From Micromonospora pisi (GTDB lineage Bacteria; Actinomycetota; Actinomycetes; Mycobacteriales; Micromonosporaceae): DNA of 64,000 bases. The notes beneath the pieces are model-generated. The model was not told where the DNA came from, ran no database searches, and worked only from the letters and a program-made list of their open reading frames with translations. A program made the position numbers and the translations under genes. The DNA lies in NCBI RefSeq assembly GCF_003633685.1, contig NZ_RBKT01000001.1, positions 5,022,001 through 5,086,000 on the forward strand, in the 5' to 3' direction. Positions 41,801 through 49,613 of the stretch are shown here, piece after piece. How positions within the stretch are numbered: position 1 is the first letter of the stretch; each line of letters starts with the position of its first letter.

Positions 41801-42583
41801 ACCGACTGGGTCTCCACCGAGGGGCCGTACCAGTGGGGGCAGGAGGCGTACGTCGAATCCGGCACGTACCAGATCGACACCCGGGACAGCTACAAGCCCG
41901 GCAGCTCCAGTGACGAACGGTTCTTCACCCCGATCGAACGCCCGTACCTGAACAACAACTTCAGGCCGCCGTTCCGCAGTGGAGACACCTTCAACCTGGA
42001 CATCCCCGGTGCCGGTGGAGACGACCACGTCGGCATGACGATGAACGCCTCCACCCAGACGAACACCCTCTACCAGGGCAGCACCCAGATCGGGCAGGGC
42101 AGCGGAACGCGGGTCACCGGCATCGCGCCGAGCCCGAAGTCGCTGCCGTACCGGCTCAACGTACGGACCAGCCAGGATCCGACCGCGGGCCCGTACTCGA
42201 CGACCACCGAAACCGACTGGACCTTCCGCTCCAAGGCCCCAGCCGGTGAGGAACAGGTGGTGCTGCCGCTGCTCCAGCTCCGCTACTCGGTCGACACCGA
42301 CACCGCCGGGGTGGCGAAGGCGAAGACCGACCTGACCGTGGCGGCAGAGCACCTGCCGGGCGCCGCCGAGTGCGGCAAAATCGAATCGGTCAGCCTGGAG
42401 GTGTCGTACGACGACGGCGCCCACTGGCAGCGTCAGTCCCTGGACCGGTCGAGGGACGGTCAGTGGAAGGCGAGCCTGCGGGCACCGAAGGGCGCCCACT
42501 TCGCCTCGATCCGAGCCACCGCCCGCGACACCGCCGACAACTCCATCACCCAGACCGTCATCCGCGCCTTCGCCCTCCGCTGA
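38816..42583 (+). CDS. Secreted S8 subtilisin-like serine peptidase, 1255 aa
   Basis: A signal peptide (about residues 1-30) and propeptide (about 50-210) precede the S8 domain with the full triad: D250 in VAVLDTGIDADHPDL, H282 in RIGHGTHVAST, S456 in MDGTSMATPHVAGAAAL, and the oxyanion Asn380 in VAAGNSG. Beyond it come a beta domain, a PA-like domain (GKVVVVRQNDNVSGTDQAA ... AGAKLMLVVND) around 850-900 and further beta sheets to the end. It should be an exported broad-specificity protease. ATG 38816 follows GAGG by nine bases. A palindromic terminator starts right after the stop. Confidence 0.95.
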   Translation: MSPRSRGIGLTAVISAFLAVAGGSPAMAAAGPAPEPATGTPTPTAFATPPGTHTITLITGDVVTTRESGAQGGTVQVRRPDGGPADARIVEAGDSLYVYPQAALPYVAANTLDKRLFDITSLVADGYDDAHLDRLPLIVTYTDAAQGLRADAAPTGAVRTRTLSSIQGAAVSTERDRAADFWTSVTSNPANHTTAKSTSDAGPSFGAGIDKIWLDGRVHPDLAETTAQIGAPEVWAGGDTGKGVRVAVLDTGIDADHPDLTDQIADSAVFVPDEEIVDRIGHGTHVASTIAGTGAASDGREKGVAPGASLAIGKVLSDQGYGLDSWILAGMEWAVRDADAKIVNMSLGSDQPSDGSDPLSRAVDTLSAETGALFVVAAGNSGAPSAISAPGAADAALTVGAVDGNDELAPFSSQGPRLGDEALKPELTGPGVAVLAAHSQYAPGEEGYYQSMDGTSMATPHVAGAAALLAAAHPGWTGQQLKDALVSTTKATPSYDAYQGGTGRVDVAAAVRAPIVATGTAYAAVPYDRKSGTTNLASAAAPGPVKRPVTYTNTTARPITLDLALDAATAPTGLFALSANRVTVPANGTATVTLTLNTDRATTGAHHTGQIVATGNGTVLARTAIGVGTVTPYHWLTLRLTDRSGKPMAGLVELGRSGNFGPDFVNIGDDGELRLLLQQDVYSALVFANIPGSHGPNSNGLALLGDPDIDLRVDTTVTMDASKVRQIQSTVPRPTGDTYARLDYHRTMGGGHWRSFIEAGVFYDSFWAVPSSDKVTHGDFYLNARWRKEQPVLSVASAKADFDDLVRQSGTTQLPKGKWNLSAVYAGDGGTADYTRLDARGKVVVVRQNDNVSGTDQAAAATAAGAKLMLVVNDHPWREVRDYSVDFFTPTPIEVAQLSMDEGQALIDQIRRGTTKLSVASQPAADYVYDLVQIHHNTIPSELTRRETDRTLARIDVGFPFPAGATRGGEFRFDWPAYSDWGIGVTSNRPLAPVRTDWVSTEGPYQWGQEAYVESGTYQIDTRDSYKPGSSSDERFFTPIERPYLNNNFRPPFRSGDTFNLDIPGAGGDDHVGMTMNASTQTNTLYQGSTQIGQGSGTRVTGIAPSPKSLPYRLNVRTSQDPTAGPYSTTTETDWTFRSKAPAGEEQVVLPLLQLRYSVDTDTAGVAKAKTDLTVAAEHLPGAAECGKIESVSLEVSYDDGAHWQRQSLDRSRDGQWKASLRAPKGAHFASIRATARDTADNSITQTVIRAFALR

Positions 42584-42637
42584 GTTAGGAAGGGCCCCTT
42601 GTTATCGTTTTCCGTTGTACAAGGGGCCCTTCCTAAC
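42584..42637. terminator. Palindrome (repeat family copy 3, degenerate loop)
   Basis: Arms GTTAGGAAGGGCCCCTTGT (42584-42602) and its complement (42619-42637) enclose a 16-base loop that no longer pairs fully, unlike copies at 22705 and 34249. It follows the subtilase stop codon directly. Confidence 0.85.
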
Positions 42638-42677
42638 GGCTTGTCGCGTGCCTGGTGACGCCGCGAGCAGGATGTGG

Positions 42678-43535
42678 ATGATGAAGCTTTCGTACCGTGG
42701 TACCTGGCTGCTGACCGTCCTGCGCAAGATCTCCGACTGGCCTCAGCGGATCGTCATCGAGGGCTCGACCAGTCTGGTCATCGTCGCCCAGCCGGGCACC
42801 TCGCAGTTGATCAGCGGCGACGAATGGCAGCTCCGGATCGAGCACCACGTCTCCGGGGCTTGGCGCCCGAACGCCTCCCTGATCCAGGGAACGACCACGG
42901 AGCAGGGCGGTCAGAGCTGCCACCGGGTGATGACCAAGGACCACTACTGGCAGGGTGACGCCACACCGAACGACCTGGTGGTCGAGCTGCGCAGCGTGGG
43001 TGCGGGCGTGACCGTGGTCGGGCACCTCGCGGTCGACCGTGACCTGCGACCGTACGACGGCGGCCTGCGCGGTACCACGCCGTACTTCCTCGGGGTCGAC
43101 ATCCGCAACACCGGGCACCGCCCGCTCGGTTACGACTCCACGCTGGAGATCACCGCCAACGGGCGGCGCAGTCTCGCCGAGTACGGCGTGCACGTGATCG
43201 ACGACTGGACCGACCGGGACCTGCGTACGGTCGAACAGGAGGTCTACGGGACGGCGGTGAGTCTCCCGCCGATCCGGGCCGGGCAGCAGACCGCCGCCTA
43301 CTTCCGGGTCGACGCCAGCCGGTCGACCCAGGGGTATCCGGAGGTGGAGTTCGCCCTGTCGAGCGCCGACGAGGACGGTTACTCGCCTGTCGCACGTGCC
43401 GTGTCGCACCCGATCGTGATCGGCGACGCCACGCAGCCGCAGGCAACGCCGACAGCGACTGCGACAGCGGCCGTGGACGCGGCGGCTCGGCACGAGGTAC
43501 GACCGATAGCGGTGCGGCCGTACCCGGAATGGTGA
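42678..43535 (+). CDS. Hypothetical protein, 285 aa
   Basis: A beta-rich protein starting MMKLSYRGTWLLTVLRKIS, with strands such as SLVIVAQPGTSQLISGDEW, a region FLGVDIRNTGHRPLGYDST, and a Thr/Ala-rich linker before the C-terminus. The N-terminal hydrophobic stretch is too short and charged for a clear signal peptide. ATG 42678 has AGCAGG upstream; other ATGs sit at 42672 and 42681. The stop overlaps the start of the DUF5946 gene by seven bases. No family is recognised. Confidence 0.65.
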   Translation: MMKLSYRGTWLLTVLRKISDWPQRIVIEGSTSLVIVAQPGTSQLISGDEWQLRIEHHVSGAWRPNASLIQGTTTEQGGQSCHRVMTKDHYWQGDATPNDLVVELRSVGAGVTVVGHLAVDRDLRPYDGGLRGTTPYFLGVDIRNTGHRPLGYDSTLEITANGRRSLAEYGVHVIDDWTDRDLRTVEQEVYGTAVSLPPIRAGQQTAAYFRVDASRSTQGYPEVEFALSSADEDGYSPVARAVSHPIVIGDATQPQATPTATATAAVDAAARHEVRPIAVRPYPEW

Positions 43536-44032
43536 CCTGCGCGCAGTGCGGCGCCCCGGGGTCGGAGGCGTACTGCGACGAGCTGTTCCAGCGGCTGCTG
43601 GCGCTGGACCACTCCCGGCAACCACCGTGGGGACCGTTGCACGGTGTCGCTGTCGCCTGCTTCTTCCTCCAGCACCCGGATCACCGGCTCGCCCCTGCCG
43701 ACACCGACGGTGCCCGGGAGCTGGTGCACGCGTACCTCGACGGCGGGCAGCGCGCCGTCGACGCCTTCGTCGAGCGGGCCCGGCGACGCAACTCGCACCG
43801 GGGTCAACATCGTCAGGGTGGTGACCAGCGACCGAGGCCCGTGACGGCGCCGTCGATCCTCCCCGATGCGGCACCCCGGGCCTTCGCCACCACCATCGTG
43901 GATGTCTCCGCCGGCGGTGATTTTCCGGCCCGGACGTACGAGAAGTTGGTTCTGTCCTGGGCCGAGGCGACCGTCGCGGCGAGACCCCGGACCGCGAACC
44001 GCGATCCGGGGCCCCAGCAGGTTGGCGACTAG
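43529..44032 (+). CDS. DUF5946 family protein, 167 aa
   Basis: The family pattern as I recall it is seen: an N-terminal Cys pair CAQCGAPGSEAYC, then LLALDHSRQPPWGPLHGVAVA and FLQHPDHRLAP, AYLDGGQRAVDAF, RRRNSHRG and a final YEKLVLSWAEATVAA. No function is known. The start lies within the previous gene (7-base overlap), so the two are translationally coupled. It converges with the membrane partner of the sigma factor, overlapping its stop by four bases. Confidence 0.88.
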   Translation: MVTCAQCGAPGSEAYCDELFQRLLALDHSRQPPWGPLHGVAVACFFLQHPDHRLAPADTDGARELVHAYLDGGQRAVDAFVERARRRNSHRGQHRQGGDQRPRPVTAPSILPDAAPRAFATTIVDVSAGGDFPARTYEKLVLSWAEATVAARPRTANRDPGPQQVGD

Positions 44033-44967
44033 TTGCCCAGGCCGCAGTCCTTGCCCGCGATGGGCAGCGGCGTGCAGGGCAGCTTCTTGTAGTCGGCCGG
44101 CGCGGCGCCCTCGACCTTGGCGAGGTTCTCCGGCGTACGCGGCAGCCACTCGAAGTTGATCTCGTCGGACGCCTTCGGGCCGGCGGAGGTCTTCCGAACC
44201 GGCAGGTACGTGTCGGCGTCGACCCAGATGTCCGTGGTCGAGCCCGGCACCGGAACCCACCGCAGGTGCACGGTCGCCCTGCCGTCCAGCGACTCCTCAC
44301 CGACGAGCGTCAGCGTGCCGCCAGCGAGCGCGTCCTGGAGTTCCTTGGGGTCGATCAGCGGGCCGACGGCCTTTTTGCCGGTCGGCGTCTCGATCCGTTC
44401 CCCGTTCGGTCCCGTGGTGACGGTCACCTCGACGCCGGCGGGTAGCGCCGCGATCTGGTCGTTCCACCACTTCTTCTTCTGGTGGTCGATGACGATCGCG
44501 TCGTTACCGTTTCCCGTCTTGAAGACGGTGGTCCTGCTGTTGCTCGCGAGTTCCGTCTCGTCGGTACGCTCGCGCCCGGTCTTGGTGTCGACCCAGCTCT
44601 CGTTGGTCATCGTGGCCTTGCCCTTGCCGTCCTTGAAGTCGGATCGGGTGTGCCGGACGAAGTCGGAGAGGTTGCCGAGCGCGGTGGTGGTGCGCTCGCT
44701 GACAAGGTTGACGGTCAGCGTCTCGGGGGCGGTGTCACCGCCGGCGTTCGGAGTCGACTCGGTGCCCGGGGAGAGGCTCAGCGACGCGGCCAGGGCCACG
44801 GCGGCGACCACCGGCACGGCGCCGGCGATCCGAAGACCCCAGGTCCGGCGGTTGTTGCGGCGGTGCAGAGTCTCGGTGAGGCCAGATGGTGCGCTCATTC
44901 CGTGCGTCTCCTCGTGTAGCCGGTTGCTCAGCAGTTGACCCAGCTGTTCGTCATCGAGAGCTGTCAT
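44029..44967 (-). CDS. Membrane protein paired with SigE-type sigma factor (anti-sigma candidate)
   Basis: A 312-residue protein with a short cytoplasmic N-terminus (DEQLGQLLSNRLHEETHG), a single membrane helix (about residues 45-67; IAGAVPVVAAVALAASLSL) and a large extracellular beta-rich domain (WVDTKTGRERTDETE; VHLRWVPVPGSTTDIWVDADTYLP). This is the CU044_5270-like layout found beside SigE-family sigma factors. The N-terminus would hold the sigma factor at the membrane, and the outer domain would sense a signal. It overlaps the sigma gene by four bases (ATGA). Confidence 0.85.
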   Translation of the reverse strand: MTALDDEQLGQLLSNRLHEETHGMSAPSGLTETLHRRNNRRTWGLRIAGAVPVVAAVALAASLSLSPGTESTPNAGGDTAPETLTVNLVSERTTTALGNLSDFVRHTRSDFKDGKGKATMTNESWVDTKTGRERTDETELASNSRTTVFKTGNGNDAIVIDHQKKKWWNDQIAALPAGVEVTVTTGPNGERIETPTGKKAVGPLIDPKELQDALAGGTLTLVGEESLDGRATVHLRWVPVPGSTTDIWVDADTYLPVRKTSAGPKASDEINFEWLPRTPENLAKVEGAAPADYKKLPCTPLPIAGKDCGLGN

Positions 44968-45482
44968 TGGAAAACCCTCATCTCGTTGGTTTCGTGAAAG
45001 TCCCCGAGCAGTTCGCGAAGTCGCGACAGGGCGCGGGAGGTGTACGACTTGACCGTTCCGGTTGAGCAGCCGACGAGTTCGGCGGTCTGCTCGACGGAGA
45101 GGTCCTCGAAGTAGCGGAGCACGATCACCTGTCGTTGCCGGATCGGCAGCTTCGCCACCGCGTCGGTGACCATCCGTCGGTCTCCGATCCCGTCCAATGC
45201 GGGATCGTTGGAGCGGAAGGCGTTCGTGTCCTCCGGCATGGCCGTTTCGCGTGGGCGGCGCAGCAGCCCCCTGATCCGGTCCCGGGACAGGTTGACCAGG
45301 ACATGCCGGACGTACGACTCGGGTGCGTCGCGGGCTTTGGACCAGCGGCGCATCGTACGGAGCAGGGCGGTCTGCAGCAGGTCCTCGGCGTGCCCGCGGT
45401 CCCCGGTGAGCAGGTACGCGAGGCGCAGGAGCGCTGCCGACCTCTGCTCGACGAACGTGTCGAAGCTCGGATCAACTCTCAC
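44964..45482 (-). CDS. SigE-family extracytoplasmic function sigma factor, 172 aa
   Basis: Region 2: LRLAYLLTGDRGHAEDLLQTAL and MRRWSKARDAPESYVRHVLVN (residues about 20-70). Region 4: LPIRQRQVIVLRYFEDLSVEQ and GCSTGTVKSYTSRALSRLRE (about 110-155). It directs RNA polymerase to its own promoter set. The GTG start has a GGAG only at a distance of 14 bases. Its partner lies downstream with a four-base overlap. Target promoters cannot be read from the window. Confidence 0.94.
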   Translation of the reverse strand: MRVDPSFDTFVEQRSAALLRLAYLLTGDRGHAEDLLQTALLRTMRRWSKARDAPESYVRHVLVNLSRDRIRGLLRRPRETAMPEDTNAFRSNDPALDGIGDRRMVTDAVAKLPIRQRQVIVLRYFEDLSVEQTAELVGCSTGTVKSYTSRALSRLRELLGDFHETNEMRVFQ

Positions 45483-45938
45483 GCAGCTAAGAACTCCACC
45501 GGTCCGGGGAGGGTTGCCACGTACGACCGGTCGTCACAGTGGCCGTCACCGGAGCTGAACACGCTCCGCATCGGGGCTTCACAGAGTCGCCCTACGTCAT
45601 CATCTAATTCCGCTGGGTGCCCAGTGGGGCCGGGTGGTCGAGAGCGAGTGCCCAATCCGGCCCTGTCGGCCAGATGGAGTCGTCCCAGGAGGCGAACCTC
45701 GCCCCCTGTCCACCCAGGTTCGGTTGGGCTGTGGCGTTCTACTGCCCCTCTAGGGGTAGCAACTCGACACAGCCCGCCTGGTAAATGGAGCACTGCTGGT
45801 CGCGGCTCGACTGCGTCTCATTCGGTCGAGCCGCAGAACTGGCAGGTCGGCGCGACAGGGCGGCCCGGGCGTGGGGGACTTTGAATTCCTGACGCCGCCA
45901 CCTGGCAAGGAACTTCTAAGAGGGATTGAGGCTTCGGT
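45483..45938. other. Gene-free stretch upstream of sigma factor gene
   Basis: No ORF with start signals or motif. It must hold the promoter of the sigma factor gene on the minus strand. Composition is less GC-rich between 45880 and 46020. Confidence 0.4.
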
Positions 45939-46014
45939 GTGACCCAGACAGATTTTGTTGACTTGCGTCGATTACTTGTGGCTGCCGGCGGAGGAGGGAG
46001 TTGGTTGGTTGGCA

Positions 46015-46080
46015 AAGATCCGAGATCTTGGAATTCCGACGACGCGGGAACGGCGTCCTACTTCCAAGATCTCGAATCTT
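46015..46080. repeat. Nested palindrome, 19-base arms
   Basis: Arms 46015-46033 and 46062-46080 match at 18 of 19 bases (core CGAGATCTTGGAA and complement). Each arm is itself a palindrome: AAGATC-CGA-GATCTT and CCAAGAT-CTCGA-ATCTTGG. Such nested symmetry suggests a small mobile element or a multi-state operator. AT-richer than its surroundings. Confidence 0.65.
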
Positions 46081-46101
46081 GGTCGGGAGGGCCGCTGCCA
46101 A

Positions 46102-46501
46102 GGCGATATCCATCCCGGCGGCGGCATCCACTACTTGCCCGAGTGGTCGGCGACGTACGTGCCTCGGCCGGCTCGCGCTCCGGGTCACCGTCAAGGACCT
46201 GACGGCCAACGCCGCTGACCTGTCCCGGGTGCAGGGAACGTTCTGGGAGGTGACCGCCGTCGACCCCTCGGACACCGGCAAACCGATTTTCCCGCCGTTG
46301 CACCAGAGCCTGCCCGAAGCGGTCGAGCACTGCCTGCGTCACCTGGGCTCGGCCCTGCGTGCGGGCGTACCCGCCGACCCGACCCAGCCGCTGCGAATCC
46401 CGCAGCAGCCGGCACCGGTGGACGAGCCGACGGATCCGGAACCGTCGTTGCGTCGGCTCGCCCGGAACCATCCGGGCGAGCCGATCACCATCCGGTTGTA
46501 G
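46102..46501 (+). pseudogene. Possible gene remnant with frameshift near 46175
   Basis: One frame reads GDIHPGGGIHYLPEWSATYVPRPAR up to about 46179. A second frame continues LRVTVKDLTANAADLSRVQG, then FWEVTAVDPSDTGKPIF and HQSLPEAVEHCLRHLGSAL to the stop at 46501. Both parts look like protein, and neither has a start. The nested palindrome just upstream may be what broke the gene. The family is not recognised. Confidence 0.4.
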
Positions 46502-46570
46502 CTGGCCGCCGTGCTTCCAAAGGAGTACGCCGCCTGGGCGATGCGTGAGTGGCCCTGGTTCTTTACTTCG

Positions 46571-46599
46571 ATGTCACCAATCGATCTCACAGGTGACGT
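46571..46599 (+). promoter_or_regulatory. Inverted repeat upstream of PhoX gene
   Basis: GTCACC (46573-46578) and GGTGAC (46592-46597) form an inverted repeat 67 bases before the PhoX start; GATGTCAC and GATCTCAC are also direct repeats. It could bind a regulator. Tandem GTTCACC PHO boxes are not seen. Confidence 0.3.
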
Positions 46600-46665
46600 G
46601 TCGGTGTCTGCCCGTAGGAGTTGGCTGTCAGATCGTCGCACTTGTTTTGACAGGAGCTGATCTAC

Positions 46666-48120
46666 GTGACTTCCTCTCGTCGTACCTTCCTCGCCGGCGG
46701 CGCCGCCGCCGGCGTGGGTCTTGCCGTTGCCGGTGGCCTGCCGTCCCTGGCTCAGGCCCACCCGGGCCAGCCCCATTCGCCGGTCAAGGGCGGCCACGTG
46801 CCCTTCCCGCCGCTCGTGGACGACCCCGACGGCATCCTGGCCCTGCCCGAGGGCTTCAGCTACACCGTGGTCACCCGGACCGGCGTCACCCGCCTCGACC
46901 GTGGCCAGGGTTCGACCCCGGCCGACCATGACGGCATGGCGGTCTACGACGCCGGCCACGGCCGCTACAACCTGATCCAGAACCACGAGATCGACCCGGG
47001 CGCCGAGTTCGGCGTACCGCACGTCAAGGGCACTGTCTACGATCCCGGCGCGGTTGACGCCGGTGGCTGCACCGTGATCCGGACCGACCGCGCGGGTCGC
47101 AACCTGGGTGAGTTCGTCGCCCTCTCCGGCACCGTCAGCAACTGCGCGGGCGGGCCCACCCCGTGGGGGACGTGGCTGACCTGCGAGGAGACCGAGGACC
47201 GGGCCGGGGACGACTGGGAGGAGGACGGCCGGTCCGGCGTTTTCCAGAAGGATCACGGCTACGTCTTCGAGGTCTGGGCCGACGGCAGCGCGGACCCGAA
47301 GCCGATCAAGTGCCTGGGCCGCTACTCCCACGAGGCCCTGGCGGTCGACAAGGACCGCACCGCGGTCTACCTCTCCGAGGACGCTGACGGACCCAACGGC
47401 CTCTTCTACCGCTGGAGCGCGCCTCGCGGCGTCAAGCTGGGCCCGGGTGTGCTCACCCGCCTCGCCCCGAACGCCGGTGTCCTCGCGGCGATGCAGATCA
47501 TCATGGACGACGGATCGGTGCTGCCGGACGTCGCCTACCTGACCTCCGCCCAGCTGGGACGGCCCTTCCCCGTACGGTGGATCGAGGTGCCTGACCGCGA
47601 CGCGCGGAACAAGCCCGTACGCGAGCAGTTCACCGATGCCCAGGTCACCCGTGGACGCAAGTTCGAGGGCGTGTGGGGCACCGACGAGGGCGTGTACGTG
47701 GTCAACTCCTACGCCTGGGACGAGGGTGACCTGCCGGCGGACGCGGCCCCGCACGACGGCATGGTCTGGTTCTACAACTACAAGGCCCAGACCATCCAGC
47801 TGGTGACGTACTTCCCGCACCAGACCGCCTCGGAGGAGGGGACGCCGGTCAAGTACAACGACCTCACCTTCGACGGCCCGGACAACGTGACCGTCACCCC
47901 GTGGGGAAGCCTCGTGCTCGCCGAGGACGGCTCGGGCGCCTCCCACGTGCTCAGCACGATCCCGGGCGGCCCGACGTACGCGATCGCCCGCAACCAGCTC
48001 AACGACTCGGAGTTCTGCGGGCCGGTCTTCACCGCTGACGGCAAGGTGCTCTTCGTCAACATGCAGGACCCCGGCCTGACCCTGGCCATCACCGGCCCGT
48101 GGGAGAAGTACCTGGGCTGA
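46666..48120 (+). CDS. phoX: PhoX-family alkaline phosphatase, Tat-exported
   Basis: The N-terminus SSRRTFLAGGAAAGVGLAVA is a twin-arginine signal. The mature part is a PhoX/DUF839 propeller-like protein: TPADHDGMAVYDAGHGRY, NHEIDPGAEFG, GGPTPWGTWLTCEETEDR, CLGRYSHEALAVD and FDGPDNVTVTPWGSLVLAED. Family members are calcium-dependent phosphatases, folded before export, that free phosphate from monoesters. The GTG has AGGAG upstream. At 484 residues it is close to the short PhoX forms. No neighbouring phosphate gene is present. Confidence 0.9.
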   Translation: MTSSRRTFLAGGAAAGVGLAVAGGLPSLAQAHPGQPHSPVKGGHVPFPPLVDDPDGILALPEGFSYTVVTRTGVTRLDRGQGSTPADHDGMAVYDAGHGRYNLIQNHEIDPGAEFGVPHVKGTVYDPGAVDAGGCTVIRTDRAGRNLGEFVALSGTVSNCAGGPTPWGTWLTCEETEDRAGDDWEEDGRSGVFQKDHGYVFEVWADGSADPKPIKCLGRYSHEALAVDKDRTAVYLSEDADGPNGLFYRWSAPRGVKLGPGVLTRLAPNAGVLAAMQIIMDDGSVLPDVAYLTSAQLGRPFPVRWIEVPDRDARNKPVREQFTDAQVTRGRKFEGVWGTDEGVYVVNSYAWDEGDLPADAAPHDGMVWFYNYKAQTIQLVTYFPHQTASEEGTPVKYNDLTFDGPDNVTVTPWGSLVLAEDGSGASHVLSTIPGGPTYAIARNQLNDSEFCGPVFTADGKVLFVNMQDPGLTLAITGPWEKYLG

Positions 48121-48203
48121 CCCAGCGCCAGACGGACCTGTGGGGGGTCAGGCGATCCGCCTGACCCCCCACAGCATCTGCGGGCCCCGCAGCTGGCTGG
48201 TCG

Positions 48204-48998
48204 TCAGCGGCGGTAGCGGTCGGCCGGGACGTTGCGGGAGAGGATGGGCGCCAGGACTCCGCGCGCCTTCTCGTACTCCTCCCAGTTGGTGGTGTCCACC
48301 AGCGAGGGGATCGTGATCGCCTCACCGGCGTCGAGTCCGGCGAGTGCGGCGTCCACGGCCACCTCGGCGGCCATGACGTTCTCGTCGGGGAATGCGGCCA
48401 GCGGGATGCCGGATCCGTCCCAGAACCTGGTGGGCATGGCGCCGGGAACAACCCCGTGCACGGTGACACCGGTGCCGGCCAGCTCCTGCTGAAGTGCCTG
48501 GGTGAAGGTCAACACGTAGCTCTTGCTGGCGCTGTAGACGGAGCTGACCGGCTGCACCCAGAACGCCATCGCGGAAGAGACGTTCACGATCGTGCCGCGA
48601 GCGCGCTGGACCAGCCCGGGGAGCACGGCCGTGGTGAGCCTGGTGGGCGCGGTGATGTTGAGCGTGATCATCTGTTCGGTGGCGGCTGGGTCGAAGCCGG
48701 GGCTCGGTGCGAAGGTGGCCGCGCCGGCCGCGTTGACGAGCACCTCGACGGACTCGTCCGTACGCAGCCGCTCCGCGACCTTCTCCAACTGCTCGGCCGC
48801 GTTCAGGTCCGCGACCAGGATCTCGGCGGTGACGCCGGTCTGCTTCGTGATGTCCTCGGCGACATCGTTGAGGCGGGTCTCGTCGCGGCCGACGAGGACC
48901 GGGGTGTATCCGCGCTCGGCGAACCTGCGGGCGTAGGCGGCGCCGAACGGGGAGGAGGCTCCGGTGATGACGGCCGTCTTCGGTGCGTTCGTGGTCAT
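48204..48998 (-). CDS. Short-chain dehydrogenase/reductase, 264 aa
   Basis: A classical SDR: NAD(P) loop AVITGASSPFGAAYARRFAE (residues about 9-28; note TGASSPFG in place of TGxxxGIG), VLVNAAGAATFAP, catalytic Ser in IVNVSSAMAFWV and YSASK with catalytic Tyr and Lys. It oxidises or reduces an alcohol or carbonyl of unknown identity. ATG 48998 (MTTNAPKTAVITG) is preferred over 49013. It is divergent from the HxlR gene, with two copies of an operator between them. Confidence 0.93.
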   Translation of the reverse strand: MTTNAPKTAVITGASSPFGAAYARRFAERGYTPVLVGRDETRLNDVAEDITKQTGVTAEILVADLNAAEQLEKVAERLRTDESVEVLVNAAGAATFAPSPGFDPAATEQMITLNITAPTRLTTAVLPGLVQRARGTIVNVSSAMAFWVQPVSSVYSASKSYVLTFTQALQQELAGTGVTVHGVVPGAMPTRFWDGSGIPLAAFPDENVMAAEVAVDAALAGLDAGEAITIPSLVDTTNWEEYEKARGVLAPILSRNVPADRYRR

Positions 48999-49040
48999 GA
49001 TGTCGATTCCCATTTCGCGGTATGGATACGTACCCGAATG

Positions 49041-49107
49041 TGGTTTGGTTTCCAAACCATCCCTGGTGTCGGCGACGCTAGCACGGGGTGGTCTGGTTTC
49101 CAAACCG
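49041..49107. promoter_or_regulatory. Two HxlR-type operator copies (TGGTTTGG-TTT-CCAAACCA)
   Basis: Site 1 (49041-49059) is a perfect 8-base inverted repeat TGGTTTGG and CCAAACCA around TTT. Site 2 (49089-49107) is the same with two changes (GGTCTGG-TTT-CCAAACC core). They start 48 bases apart, between the SDR and HxlR start codons; site 2 ends 20 bases before the HxlR ATG, where TACGCT is a possible -10 box. Confidence 0.8.
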
Positions 49108-49127
49108 GTTCGGCGTACGCTGGGCTT

Positions 49128-49613
49128 ATGCACCCGACACAGATCGATCCGATCACCTTGCCCGGCCGCCCCTGCGGGCTCGCCGCTGCACTGGAACTCG
49201 TCGGCGACCGCTGGGCTTTGGTCGCGCTGCGCGAGGTGTTCTTTGGCAACCACCAGTTCAGCCAGATCGCCCGCAACACCGGCGCCCCACGGGACCGCCT
49301 CGCCGCACGCCTGAAAGACCTGGTCAACGCCGGAATACTCGAACAGCGCCCGGGTGTCGACGGCTCCCGCTACCGGGGCTACCACCTCACCGAAGCCGGT
49401 CGCGACCTCGGCCCGGCCGTGCTCTCCCTGATGACCTGGGGCGACAAGTGGGCTGTCACCGAACCCACCATGCGTCAGACCCACCGCGACCACCCGCTGG
49501 TGCTCACGCCGATCTGCCAGACCTGCGGCGAGCCGGCTGACGAGAGTGAGGTCACCCGCGAGATGACCGTGCCCGACTGGGACCTGACCGGACGTCAGAC
49601 CTCCGGCGCGTGA
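49128..49613 (+). CDS. HxlR-family transcriptional regulator, 161 aa
   Basis: Winged helix protein of the HxlR type: RPCGLAAALELVGDRWALVA, HQFSQIARNTGAPRDRLAAR with recognition helix, and wing YRGYHLTEAGRDL (residues about 12-95). The tail carries a CQTCGEP cysteine pair. The ATG at 49128 has TACGCT as -10 box seven bases before it, so the transcript is probably leaderless. It should repress itself and the SDR gene through the two operators. Its 3' end overlaps the next gene by 19 bases. Confidence 0.94.
   Translation: MHPTQIDPITLPGRPCGLAAALELVGDRWALVALREVFFGNHQFSQIARNTGAPRDRLAARLKDLVNAGILEQRPGVDGSRYRGYHLTEAGRDLGPAVLSLMTWGDKWAVTEPTMRQTHRDHPLVLTPICQTCGEPADESEVTREMTVPDWDLTGRQTSGA

Noticed and set aside
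38819-42499. Minus-strand ORF of 1226 codons
   Set aside because: Antisense shadow of the subtilase gene; it is Gly/Arg/Val-rich and without motifs.
46502-46665. PHO box upstream of the PhoX gene
   Set aside because: Tandem GTTCACC repeats are not present; the repeats found have 13-base spacing.
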